From: a bacterium
GTDB lineage: Bacteria > SZUA-182 > DTGQ01
Assembly: GCA_040755755.1 (NCBI GenBank)
Contig: JBFLZW010000061.1
Coordinates: 62,001 to 126,000, forward strand
DNA: 64,000 nt
Reading direction: 5' to 3'
Shown here one piece after another: positions 44,395-52,192 of this stretch. Position 1 is the stretch's first letter; each line of letters starts with the position of its first letter. The translations under genes and the position numbers were made by a program. The notes under the pieces are model-generated. The model had not been told where the DNA came from and did not search any database. It saw only the letters and a program-made list of their open reading frames with translations.

Positions 44395-45156
44395 ATGAGT
44401 ATGGACATAAAAATAAAAATAGAGAACCTCAGAGCCTTTTTTAAAAAAAATGAGGTCTTAAAGGGGATAAACCTGGAGATTTATCGAAATACTATTACCG
44501 GTATCATGGGGCCTGCCGGTAGTGGAAAATCAACTCTTATTTCGGTGATCAACAGGATGATAAGCTTTGAAGATGGGTTTTCGGTTGAAGGGAAAATATT
44601 TATTGATAATGAAAATATCCTGGAAGAGAAAGTAAATGAAGTAAATTTGAGAAGACGGGTAGGGACAGTGTTTGCTGTTCCCATCCCGCTGCCCCGTTCT
44701 ATTTACGAAAATGTGGCCTATGGCCCCAGGCTTAAGGGTATTAATAAAAAGCTCCAACTGAACGAAATAGTGAGAGAAAGCCTGAAAAAAGCCTTTCTCT
44801 GGGAAGAAGTCAAAGACAGACTTTTAACATCTGCCTTGAAACTCTCTGGAGGGCAGCAACAAAGGCTCTGTTTGGCCAGGACTCTGGCCCTGAAACCCGA
44901 AATAATCCTTTTAGACGAACCTTGTTCAGGCTTGGACCCGATATCCACAGCCAAGATTGAAGAAGCCTTAAATATGTTGAAACAGGAATATACAATAATC
45001 CTGGTCTCGAACAACACCAAGCAGATTGCCAGGTCTACCGATTACACAATCTTTTTTTATATGGGAGAGCTGATCGAATATTCCAGTACGGAAAAAATGT
45101 TTACCAATCCTTCTCTGAAAAAGACTGAAGATTATATCTTGGGAAGATTCGGCTGA
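44395..45156 (+). CDS. PstB-like ATPase 1, degenerate Q-loop and switch but intact signature
   Basis: A 253-residue PstB homologue. Walker A GPAGSGKS (39-46), signature LSGGQ (150-154) and Walker B with Glu175 (LLDEPCSGLDP) are intact. The Q-loop reads VFAVPIPLP, with Ala94 in place of the Gln seen in VFQRPNPFP, and the switch region reads LVSNN, with Asn206 in place of His. The ATP site built on its own Walker A is therefore expected to be weak or inactive. It keeps the family ending EDYILGRFG. The following pstB starts at the last base of its stop codon region (TGATGG). It probably pairs with that protein instead of forming a homodimer. Confidence 0.93.
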   Translation: MSMDIKIKIENLRAFFKKNEVLKGINLEIYRNTITGIMGPAGSGKSTLISVINRMISFEDGFSVEGKIFIDNENILEEKVNEVNLRRRVGTVFAVPIPLPRSIYENVAYGPRLKGINKKLQLNEIVRESLKKAFLWEEVKDRLLTSALKLSGGQQQRLCLARTLALKPEIILLDEPCSGLDPISTAKIEEALNMLKQEYTIILVSNNTKQIARSTDYTIFFYMGELIEYSSTEKMFTNPSLKKTEDYILGRFG

Positions 45157-45905
45157 TGGAAAACATTGCTCTGAAAACAAAAGATCTGGATCTCTATTAT
45201 GGCAAATTTCATGCTTTGAAAAAGATAAATTTTTCTGTCTATGAGAAAAGCATTACTGCCTTAATAGGTCCTTCCGGCTGCGGCAAATCCACGCTTCTGC
45301 GCTGCTTTAATCGGCTTAATGAATTGATTGACGAGGTGAAGATAACCGGCCTTTTGGAAATTAACGGCAAAAGTATCAAAGATATTGATTTAGTTGAATT
45401 AAGACGCAAAGTCGGTATGGTTTTTCAGCGTCCTAATCCCTTCCCCTTATCAGTCTACGATAATATGGTCTATGGGTTGAAAGTACACGGTGAAAATAAG
45501 AAAAAATATAAAGATGCGGTAGAAAAATGCCTCATGGCTGTCGGTCTCCTGGATGAGCTGAAAGATAAACTCAACACCCCGGCTCTTAACCTTTCGGAAG
45601 AAACAAAACAACGCCTGTGCATCGCTCGTCTTCTCACCATTGAGCCGGAAATAATACTTCTGGATGAGCCATGTTCTGCTCTTGATCCCATTGCCACTCT
45701 GAGGGTTGAAGAGCTGATGATAGAGCTTAAGAAAGATTACACCATCATTATCGTTACTCATAACATGCAACAGGCTGCCAGGGTTTCGGATTATACCGGT
45801 TTTATGCTCTTGGGCGAATTGATAGAGTTCGATGAAACGTCAAAGATTTTCACCTCACCAAAAGATGAACGGACAGAAGGATACATTACCGGGAGATTCG
45901 GATAA
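45156..45905 (+). CDS. pstB: PstB-like ATPase 2, intact Q-loop and switch but degenerate signature
   Basis: A 249-residue PstB. Walker A GPSGCGKS (38-45), Q-loop Gln91 in VFQRPNPFP, Walker B Glu171 in LLDEPCSALDP and switch His202 in VTHNMQQAARVSD are all canonical. The signature is LSEET (146-150) where LSGGQ is expected. The losses are exactly complementary to PstB-like 1. In an ABC dimer each ATP site uses the Walker A of one subunit and the signature of the other, so the pair would give one fully canonical and one degenerate site. One-base overlap with the preceding gene supports 1:1 synthesis. Confidence 0.95.
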   Translation: MENIALKTKDLDLYYGKFHALKKINFSVYEKSITALIGPSGCGKSTLLRCFNRLNELIDEVKITGLLEINGKSIKDIDLVELRRKVGMVFQRPNPFPLSVYDNMVYGLKVHGENKKKYKDAVEKCLMAVGLLDELKDKLNTPALNLSEETKQRLCIARLLTIEPEIILLDEPCSALDPIATLRVEELMIELKKDYTIIIVTHNMQQAARVSDYTGFMLLGELIEFDETSKIFTSPKDERTEGYITGRFG

Positions 45906-46039
45906 AACCCTTTTGGCTATTCTGTCTTGCAGAAGAAGTGTGAAAATAGGCATCGTAAACAATCAGGTAATGCTCCCCTGAATAGTTTTACGATATTTTC
46001 CTCTTGCTTTTTTTTAACCCGTCTGTTTATAATAAAAAC

Positions 46040-46072
46040 AGCCTGGTTGAGTTGTAATGAAACAGGCTCTTT
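46040..46072 (+). terminator. Possible weak terminator
   Basis: AGCCTG/CAGGCT stem with a 17-base loop, followed by CTTTT, downstream of the pst operon. Weaker than the following hairpin. Confidence 0.3.
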
Positions 46073-46106
46073 TATGTTATGGAATCAGATAAGTTGTCCC
46101 CCCCAG

Positions 46107-46136
46107 CCGCCAGAAATTTATTCTGGTGGTTTTTTT
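46107..46136 (+). terminator. Intrinsic terminator of the pst operon
   Basis: 9-bp stem CCGCCAGAA / TTCTGGTGG (one G-T pair), five-base loop, followed by TTTTTTT. It lies about 200 bases after the second pstB. Confidence 0.8.
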
Positions 46137-46187
46137 ATTTTTCCGGGGGTATGGTTAATTGTGTGGGGTGTAAAGGGAGATTAAAAC

Positions 46188-46274
46188 ATGCTGAGATACC
46201 TTGTGCCGACTTCGCTTATCTTCGTTCTGTACTATGTTACACTCATTATGCATTATGTACTTCACCTTATGTAG
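46188..46274 (+). CDS. Possible 28-residue single-helix membrane protein
   Basis: ATG preceded by AAAGGGAGATTAAAAC. The product is almost entirely hydrophobic (TSLIFVLYYVTLIMHYVLHL) and could span the membrane once. It lies alone between the pst terminator and the ABC-F gene. It is too short for family assignment and may be chance. Confidence 0.3.
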   Translation: MLRYLVPTSLIFVLYYVTLIMHYVLHLM

Positions 46275-46490
46275 TAGCCGCTGTTAAGGATTATCGCCCC
46301 TTTGAAAGTCAGTTGCACGGCAGAAGCAGTCGCTAAGTCCCGGCCGTGTGGCAGAACATGCCGAGCTGATGCAGAAGCCCGAGAGCGGATGCATCAGCTA
46401 TGTGCATCTCCATGCAGTTGGTGGGTGTCGATAATAGGGAAAGCCGCCCCTTGGTTCAGGGGGAGGGAAGGGGGGAGTGTATGGTCAAAT
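46275..46490. other. Intergenic, no gene seen
   Basis: Gap between the possible small membrane protein and the end of the ABC-F gene. Several short palindromic words (CTGATGCAGA/GATGCATCAGC) are present, but no feature could be named. Confidence 0.3.
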
Positions 46491-48461
46491 CTATCCTTCC
46501 TCCGCCAATTCCCGCTCAACGGCTTCAATCTGCTCTTCCAGTTCGGTCCAGCGGTGGGTAAGTTCCTCGTTTCTGGCCTCAAGCTCCTTATATTCATACA
46601 ATTTTCTGGAGAATTCAGGCTGCTGGTAGTAATTTGGATCGGCAAACAGTCTGTCGAGCTGGTCCATTTTTTCCAGCACAAGGTTTAATTCCTCCTGCAC
46701 TTTTCCCGACTCTTTCCTGAGCGGGTCCAGGCGGCGGAATTTCTGGTTTCTTTTCTCGGCTTCAAGCCGCTTTTGCTCCCGGCTCCTGACTTTTCCATCC
46801 CTGCTGCTGCCGGGCTCTGCCGAAGGAGAGAGCAGCGGGGAGGCGGCGAGTTTTTCCTTCCTCTGCTCCATCTGTTCGAGATAGTCATCATAATTGCCGA
46901 GAAAAACCTCCAGACGTCCATCCTGAATATGGATGATTTTATTAACCAGGTGATTGATGAACAGCCGGTCGTGAGAGATCATGCACAGGGTGCCGGGATA
47001 CTGGCTGAGGGCTTCCTGCAGGCAATCCAGGGAGGGAATATCGAGATGGTTGGTCGGCTCATCCAGCAGGAGGAAATTGGGCTTTTGGGCGATCATTTTT
47101 GCCAGCACCAGACGGCTTTTCTCTCCTCCGCTCAGGACAGCAATTTTTTTAAATACATCATCTCCCCGGAAGAGAAAGGCCCCCAGAAAGGAGCGGGCAG
47201 AGACGGGCGAGCCCGGCCCGAAACAGGGATCGATTTCTTCGAGGACCGTATGCTCCGGATCGAGAATCTCAAGCTGGTGCTGGGCAAAATAGGCCCTGGC
47301 GACATTATAGCCTACCACTGCCTCACCGCCTTCTATGTCCAGCACCCCGGCCATGATTTTCAGCAGGGTTGACTTTCCCGATCCATTGGGGCCAACCAGG
47401 GCAACCCTGTCCCCCCGGTGCAAAACCAGGTTCAGCCCGTGATAGACTGTCCGGTCACCGTACCGCTTGTGCACATTTTTTAACCGCATAACCTCCTTTC
47501 CCGACACAGGAGGCGGGGGAATAGTGATTGAAAACTGACTGGCCTTCTGGTCAAGCTCGATCCTGTCCATCTTCTCCAGAGACTTGATCCGGCTTTGCAC
47601 CTGACGGGCTTTGGTGGCTTTGTAGCGGAACCGCTCGATGAACCGCTCGGTGGCTTCGATCTTTTTTTGCTGATTCCTGTAAGAAGCCTCAAGGATTTCC
47701 TGCCGGAGCTGCTTTTGATCCAGAAAATCATCATAGTTTCCCGTATACTGCTGAAGGGTTTTCTGGTCGATCTCCACGATGCGGGTAACGATATTATTGA
47801 GAAATCTCCGGTCGTGGGAAATGAGGATCATGGCCCCCTGGTATCCTTTGAGGAAATCCTCCAGCCAGATGATGGACTCCAGGTCGAGGTGGTTGGTCGG
47901 CTCATCCAGCAGCAGGAGGTCGGGCTCCTGAAGGAGCAGTTTGGCCAGAGAAATGCGCATCCGCCACCCTCCGCTGAATTCGCGGATCGGACGGTTCAGG
48001 TCCTGGTCCCGAAATCCCAGGCCGAAGAGGATGCGCTTGGCCTGGTGCTCCAGGTCCCACCCGCCGCGGGCTTCAAATTCAGCCTGATACTCGCCGATTT
48101 TCTGGACATAGTCCTGTATTTTTTCCGGGTCATCCTCGTGGGCCATTTCTTCCTGCCACAGGTCAATCCGCTCCCTGATGCGGTTCAGATGGGGACAGAT
48201 ATCGGTGGCTTCCTCCAGCAGAGGGCGGGATGTGTCTTCCACCACCTCCTGCTTCAGGCAGCCGATAACCATGTTCTTATTTCTCTCGATCTGACCGGAA
48301 TCTGGCATTTGCTCGTCCAGAATCAGCGAGAAGATAGTCGTCTTTCCTGATCCGTTCGGTCCGATCAGACCAATCCGGTCGTTCAGACTGACCTGAAGAT
48401 CTACATCCTGAAATAATACCTGCGGCCCGAACTGTTTTGATACTTTCCGTAATGCAAGCAT
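46491..48461 (-). CDS. ABC-F family ATPase (Uup/YheS-like)
   Basis: A 656-residue soluble protein with two ABC domains and no membrane segment. The first has GPNGSGKTTI, then FSGGWRMRISLAKLLLQEPD with LLLLDEPTNHLDLES. The second has GPNGSGKSTL, LSGGEKSRLVLAKM and LLLDEPTNHLDIPS. Between them is the P-site-tRNA interaction linker (about residues 235-315, with RNQQKKIEATERFIERFRYKATKARQVQSR in pieces). A charged coiled coil closes the C-terminus. ABC-F proteins act on the ribosome to relieve stalling or protect it from antibiotics. The C-terminal coiled coil favours the Uup/YheS branch. The ATG at 48459-48461 is used; a TTG two codons earlier is less likely. Confidence 0.93.
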   Translation of the reverse strand: MLALRKVSKQFGPQVLFQDVDLQVSLNDRIGLIGPNGSGKTTIFSLILDEQMPDSGQIERNKNMVIGCLKQEVVEDTSRPLLEEATDICPHLNRIRERIDLWQEEMAHEDDPEKIQDYVQKIGEYQAEFEARGGWDLEHQAKRILFGLGFRDQDLNRPIREFSGGWRMRISLAKLLLQEPDLLLLDEPTNHLDLESIIWLEDFLKGYQGAMILISHDRRFLNNIVTRIVEIDQKTLQQYTGNYDDFLDQKQLRQEILEASYRNQQKKIEATERFIERFRYKATKARQVQSRIKSLEKMDRIELDQKASQFSITIPPPPVSGKEVMRLKNVHKRYGDRTVYHGLNLVLHRGDRVALVGPNGSGKSTLLKIMAGVLDIEGGEAVVGYNVARAYFAQHQLEILDPEHTVLEEIDPCFGPGSPVSARSFLGAFLFRGDDVFKKIAVLSGGEKSRLVLAKMIAQKPNFLLLDEPTNHLDIPSLDCLQEALSQYPGTLCMISHDRLFINHLVNKIIHIQDGRLEVFLGNYDDYLEQMEQRKEKLAASPLLSPSAEPGSSRDGKVRSREQKRLEAEKRNQKFRRLDPLRKESGKVQEELNLVLEKMDQLDRLFADPNYYQQPEFSRKLYEYKELEARNEELTHRWTELEEQIEAVERELAEEG

Positions 48462-48499
48462 GGTCAACTTTCAGATAGGGTTAATGAAGTTATTGTGCT

Positions 48500-48552
48500 T
48501 TTCTCTGTGCTCCTCTGTGCCTCTTGTGTCTCTGTGGTGTCCTTTTGCTTTT
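48500..48552. repeat. Dispersed CACAGAG-type repeat, copy 3 (one arm)
   Basis: Reads TTCTCTGTGCTCCTCTGTGCCTCTTGTGTCTCTGTGGTGTCC, i.e. the reverse complement of the arm in copies 1 and 5. It lies between the ABC-F gene and the IspH-UbiA gene. Confidence 0.6.
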
Positions 48553-48700
48553 CTCCGTTTTTTCTCCCGGCTCTCTTTTATCTTCTTCATTGTATTGGAA
48601 TACCGGATTCCCGTCAACTGGAAATCTTCATCCCGCTCATTCCTGATTCTGGTCAAACCCCTTGAATCCTGGTCGGAAAGAAGGTAATATATGAAATACC

Positions 48701-50440
48701 ATGGAGATCAAGATTGCCAAAACTGCCGGTTTCTGTACGGGTGTCCAGCGGGCGATGAATATCCTTCTGGATACAGCCCGTCTGGGAGACCCGCCGATTT
48801 ATACCTTTGGACCGCTCATCCATAACCCGCAGGTCATAGCCCTGCTTGAGAGCCGGGGAATTACCGCTTTGTCGGATCCTGACTCCGCTCCTTCCGGCAC
48901 TCTGGTTATCCGGGCGCACGGCATTGCGCCAAAGACCAGGCAGTTTTTGAAAAAAAAGGGATTCAAGCTCTGCGACGCTACCTGCCCTCATGTGGCTCAG
49001 GTGCAATCCATCGTCAAATCCCACAGCCGCAGGGGGTACCATGTCATCATCATCGGTGATAAGGGGCATGCCGAGGTGACCGGCATTCTGGGTTTTGCGC
49101 AAAACCGGGGGACCGTGGTCAGCAGCCTGCCGGAAATTGATCTTTTGCCGAATATGGACCAGGTCTGCGTGGTAGCACAAACCACCCAGAATGTCGAGGA
49201 TTTCCAGCGGATCGCGGATAAAATCCGCAGCCGCTTTCCCCAGGCCGAAATCTTCAATACCATCTGCTCCTCGACCCAAAAGCGGCAGGATGAAGCCATG
49301 CAGATAGCCCAGCAGGTCGAAGCCATGGTCATCGTGGGCGGGAAAAACAGCGCCAATACCATCCGCCTGGCCAATATGGTCCGCGCTCTCGGCAAACCCA
49401 CCTTTCATATCGAGGTCCCGAAGGAACTGCCGGTTAAAGAGCTTGAAAAGTTCGACCGTATCGGCGTGACAGCCGGAGCATCCACTCCCAACTGGATCAT
49501 CGACGGGGTAGTGGAAAAGCTGAATTCCATCAGGCAGCGCAAGGCCAATTTTCTCATGCGCCTCCTGCTTCGAATGTTCCAGTTTCTGGATAGCAGCGAC
49601 CTTTTTGTAGCCATCGGTGCTTTCAGCATCAGTTATGCAGCCAGCCTCCTGCAGGGAATCGATCCGGATTTTCCCCTGCTGATCATTCCCGCCCTGTACG
49701 TGTTTGCCATGTATCTTGTCAACCACCTGATAGACCGGCACGACCCCGAAGGTCGTGATCCGAACATACTGCACGGGATATCCCGCTACACTGCTCTGCG
49801 CCTCGCGCTGGCCCTTGTTTCGGCTGCTCTGGCCCTCTCGCTCTCCCTGCATCTGGGTTTTTATCCATTTCTGTTTCTTCTCCTGGCCAGTATAGCCGGT
49901 ATTATTTACAGTATTCCGCTGATTCCCCACAGGTGGAAGGTTTATGTCCAGTTCAGACGGCTGAAAGACATTCCGGCCTCCAAGGATATCTTCCTGGCTG
50001 CATCCTGGGCGAGTGTCGCCGTTGGGATTCCACTCCTCTATGGGGTGGATTCAGCAGGAATTGATACTGCGGTCTGCTTTATTTTTATCGCCACCCTGGT
50101 TTTTATCCGCTCCGTGCTGCAGGATATTCGCAATATCCAGGCAGATCGGATTGTGGGCAGGGAAACCCTGCCGATAATTCTCGGCCAGAAGCGGATTGAG
50201 CGGCTTTTGTTTGCCATTTCCCTGCCGTCGCTTGCTCTTCTGACCGCAGCCGCATATTTCGGCTGGACTACTTCGCTGGGATTTGCTCTTTCCCTGTGCA
50301 TACTTTTTACCTGGATCTTTATGTTTCTTTCTCACCGCAACGCGCTCCCGAAAGGGATCGCATCCAAGTTGACTATTGACAGCAATTTCATTGTGAGCGG
50401 CCTTGTAGCCATGTTCTGGAAAATTTTTCATTACCATTAA
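48701..50440 (+). CDS. IspH (HMB-PP reductase) - UbiA prenyltransferase fusion
   Basis: A 579-residue two-domain protein. Residues 1-285 are a complete IspH: Cys12 in GFCTGV, Cys in CDATCPHV and Cys in NTICSSTQKRQ hold the 4Fe-4S cluster, with RAHG, GHAEVTG (catalytic Glu) and VAQTTQN also present. This enzyme makes IPP and DMAPP in the MEP pathway. Residues 300-579 are a membrane UbiA-type prenyltransferase with eight or so helices and two Asp-rich motifs: NHLIDRHDPEGRD and DIRNIQADRIVGRETLPIILG. UbiA enzymes move a prenyl chain onto a ring acceptor. The fusion would link isoprenoid supply with its use at the membrane. Frame and spacing show a single uninterrupted gene. Confidence 0.9.
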   Translation: MEIKIAKTAGFCTGVQRAMNILLDTARLGDPPIYTFGPLIHNPQVIALLESRGITALSDPDSAPSGTLVIRAHGIAPKTRQFLKKKGFKLCDATCPHVAQVQSIVKSHSRRGYHVIIIGDKGHAEVTGILGFAQNRGTVVSSLPEIDLLPNMDQVCVVAQTTQNVEDFQRIADKIRSRFPQAEIFNTICSSTQKRQDEAMQIAQQVEAMVIVGGKNSANTIRLANMVRALGKPTFHIEVPKELPVKELEKFDRIGVTAGASTPNWIIDGVVEKLNSIRQRKANFLMRLLLRMFQFLDSSDLFVAIGAFSISYAASLLQGIDPDFPLLIIPALYVFAMYLVNHLIDRHDPEGRDPNILHGISRYTALRLALALVSAALALSLSLHLGFYPFLFLLLASIAGIIYSIPLIPHRWKVYVQFRRLKDIPASKDIFLAASWASVAVGIPLLYGVDSAGIDTAVCFIFIATLVFIRSVLQDIRNIQADRIVGRETLPIILGQKRIERLLFAISLPSLALLTAAAYFGWTTSLGFALSLCILFTWIFMFLSHRNALPKGIASKLTIDSNFIVSGLVAMFWKIFHYH

Positions 50441-50453
50441 AGGAGTTACTCGT

Positions 50454-51911
50454 ATGGAGCCACTTTCTGACATCATCAACGGATTGCCCAATTTCTGCGG
50501 ATATGAATCATCGGTCGAAGAGACCATGTCCCGCAGCCTGCCGGTCTTTCTCGATCGCACGCCGGTAATTCTCAGCCAGGTCGAGTCATCGTTCGGTATT
50601 GCCCTTCATATGCACCAGCCGCTGATCCCGGCAGGGGGACCAAACCTTAAAAATGCAGCCATTATTGGCAATCTTCAGTATATGATGGAAAATCAGCACA
50701 TTCACGATAATCACAATGCCCCGGTTTTTGCCCGATGTTATGCCCGCATGGCCGATTTCATCAAGGAACTGGTCGATGAGGGCAAAAGTCCCCGGGTGAT
50801 GCTGGACTACTCCGGCAACCTTTTCTATGGGCTCCGTCAGATGGGCCGGGGTGATATTCTGGAGAAGTTTAAAAACGTCATGTCCCGGGAGCCTTACAGC
50901 CGCTGCATCGAATGGCTGGGAACCATGTGGTCCCATGCCGTGGCTTCCTCTACACCGCCTCCGGATCTCAAACTGCACATCCAGGCATGGCAGCAGCACT
51001 TTGCCTCCATCTTCGGCTGGGATGCCCTGGCCAGGGTCAGGGGATTTTCACCCCCGGAGATGCATCTTCCGATCCATCCCGATGTCTGCCATGAATACGT
51101 CAAGACTCTGAAAGCCTGCGGGTTTCGCTGGCTCATGGTTCAGGAGCACACCGTCGAGAACCTGGACGGCGGCCGTATCAGAAATCCTCATGTTCCTCAC
51201 CTTCTGACAGCCAGAAATTCCCGGGGCGAGGAGGTATCCATGACCGCCCTGGTAAAGACCAAGGGGTCTGATACCAAGCTGGTGGCACAGATGCAGCCGT
51301 ATGCTGAAGCCAGGGGGCTTCGTCGGCAGGAGTTTGGAGGAAAAAGCATCCCGCCTTTTGTCCTTCAGATCGGAGATGGGGAAAACGGCGGGGTGATGAT
51401 GAACGAATTCCCGGAAGCTTTCAAGAGTGCCTTCCGACAGATCGGCACATCAGGCACTGTCAGCCTGTGCGCCAGCGAGTATCTTGAGCTTCTTGAGGCC
51501 GAAGGAATCGATGTTGAAAAATCCGCCCTTCCCGTGCAGCCGGTGGGACAGAAGAGAATCTGGGACCGTGTTTCACATCCCAGTCCTGATGCGGTCAGAC
51601 AGGCCATTTCCGATCTCGAGAAACAGGACCGCAGCTTTCACCTGGATATGGGCTCCTGGACCAATGACCGCAGTTGGGTCAAGGGCTATGAAGGGGTTTT
51701 GAGTGCCATGGAGCACTTAAGTGCCCTGTTCCATCAGAAGATCGATCAGAATGCGGCTGTTGACAGGAAAAGCCCGGCCTATCAGCAGGCCCTTTTCTAC
51801 CTTCTGGTCAGCCAGACCAGTTGCTACCGCTACTGGGGACAGGGAGCATGGACTGACTACGGGCTTGAAATATGCCGAAGAGGCAGGGAATTTCTGGAAC
51901 GCGAGTTTTAA
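50454..51911 (+). CDS. Glycoside hydrolase family 57-like protein
   Basis: A 485-residue protein with GH57-like motifs: IALHMHQPLIPAG (first motif, HQP), a GTMWSHAVA segment, GFSPPEMHLP (position of the catalytic Glu) and LQIGDGENGGVMMNEFP (position of the acid Asp). GH57 enzymes cut or rearrange alpha-glucans. With the alpha-glucan phosphorylase at the end of the window this hints at glycogen metabolism, though the two genes are 11 kb apart. AAAGGAG precedes the ATG. It lies 13 bases behind the IspH-UbiA gene, so it is probably co-transcribed. Confidence 0.82.
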   Translation: MEPLSDIINGLPNFCGYESSVEETMSRSLPVFLDRTPVILSQVESSFGIALHMHQPLIPAGGPNLKNAAIIGNLQYMMENQHIHDNHNAPVFARCYARMADFIKELVDEGKSPRVMLDYSGNLFYGLRQMGRGDILEKFKNVMSREPYSRCIEWLGTMWSHAVASSTPPPDLKLHIQAWQQHFASIFGWDALARVRGFSPPEMHLPIHPDVCHEYVKTLKACGFRWLMVQEHTVENLDGGRIRNPHVPHLLTARNSRGEEVSMTALVKTKGSDTKLVAQMQPYAEARGLRRQEFGGKSIPPFVLQIGDGENGGVMMNEFPEAFKSAFRQIGTSGTVSLCASEYLELLEAEGIDVEKSALPVQPVGQKRIWDRVSHPSPDAVRQAISDLEKQDRSFHLDMGSWTNDRSWVKGYEGVLSAMEHLSALFHQKIDQNAAVDRKSPAYQQALFYLLVSQTSCYRYWGQGAWTDYGLEICRRGREFLEREF

Positions 51912-51954
51912 AACCAAAACGCTCATATTGGTAAGACAACACAGTAATATTTCT

Positions 51955-52025
51955 CCCGCAGAGACGCAGAGGCGCAGAGGTAAAAAAGACAAATTATTTT
52001 CTCTGCGCCTCTGCGTCTCTGCGGG
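51955..52025. repeat. Dispersed palindromic repeat, copy 4 (25-bp perfect arms)
   Basis: CCCGCAGAGACGCAGAGGCG... and its exact 25-base reverse complement, separated by a 21-base AT-rich loop. It is the best preserved palindrome of the family in this window and lies between the GH57-like and TPR genes. Confidence 0.85.
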
Positions 52026-52118
52026 AAATCATCTCTATAGGATTTTCACTCCGCTCAAGGCATCAGATACTAAGCAGTGTGATGGCTACCATATATGAGC
52101 AAACCAAAAAGCGAAATG

Positions 52119-52192
52119 CAAAGGAAACCACAGAGACACAGAGACACAGAGAGAAGCATGGTCTTACTGCTGCCTCTGTGTCTTTGTGGGTG
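52119..52192. repeat. Dispersed palindromic repeat, copy 5, overlapping a gene start
   Basis: Left arm AACCACAGAGACACAGAGAC and right arm CTGCCTCTGTGTCTTTGTGGG. The loop and right arm form the start codon and signal-peptide codons of the TPR protein gene. Confidence 0.8.

Noticed and set aside
48653-49930. 425-codon minus-strand frame opposite IspH-UbiA
   Set aside because: The plus-strand frame has all IspH cysteines and UbiA motifs; the antisense product matches nothing.
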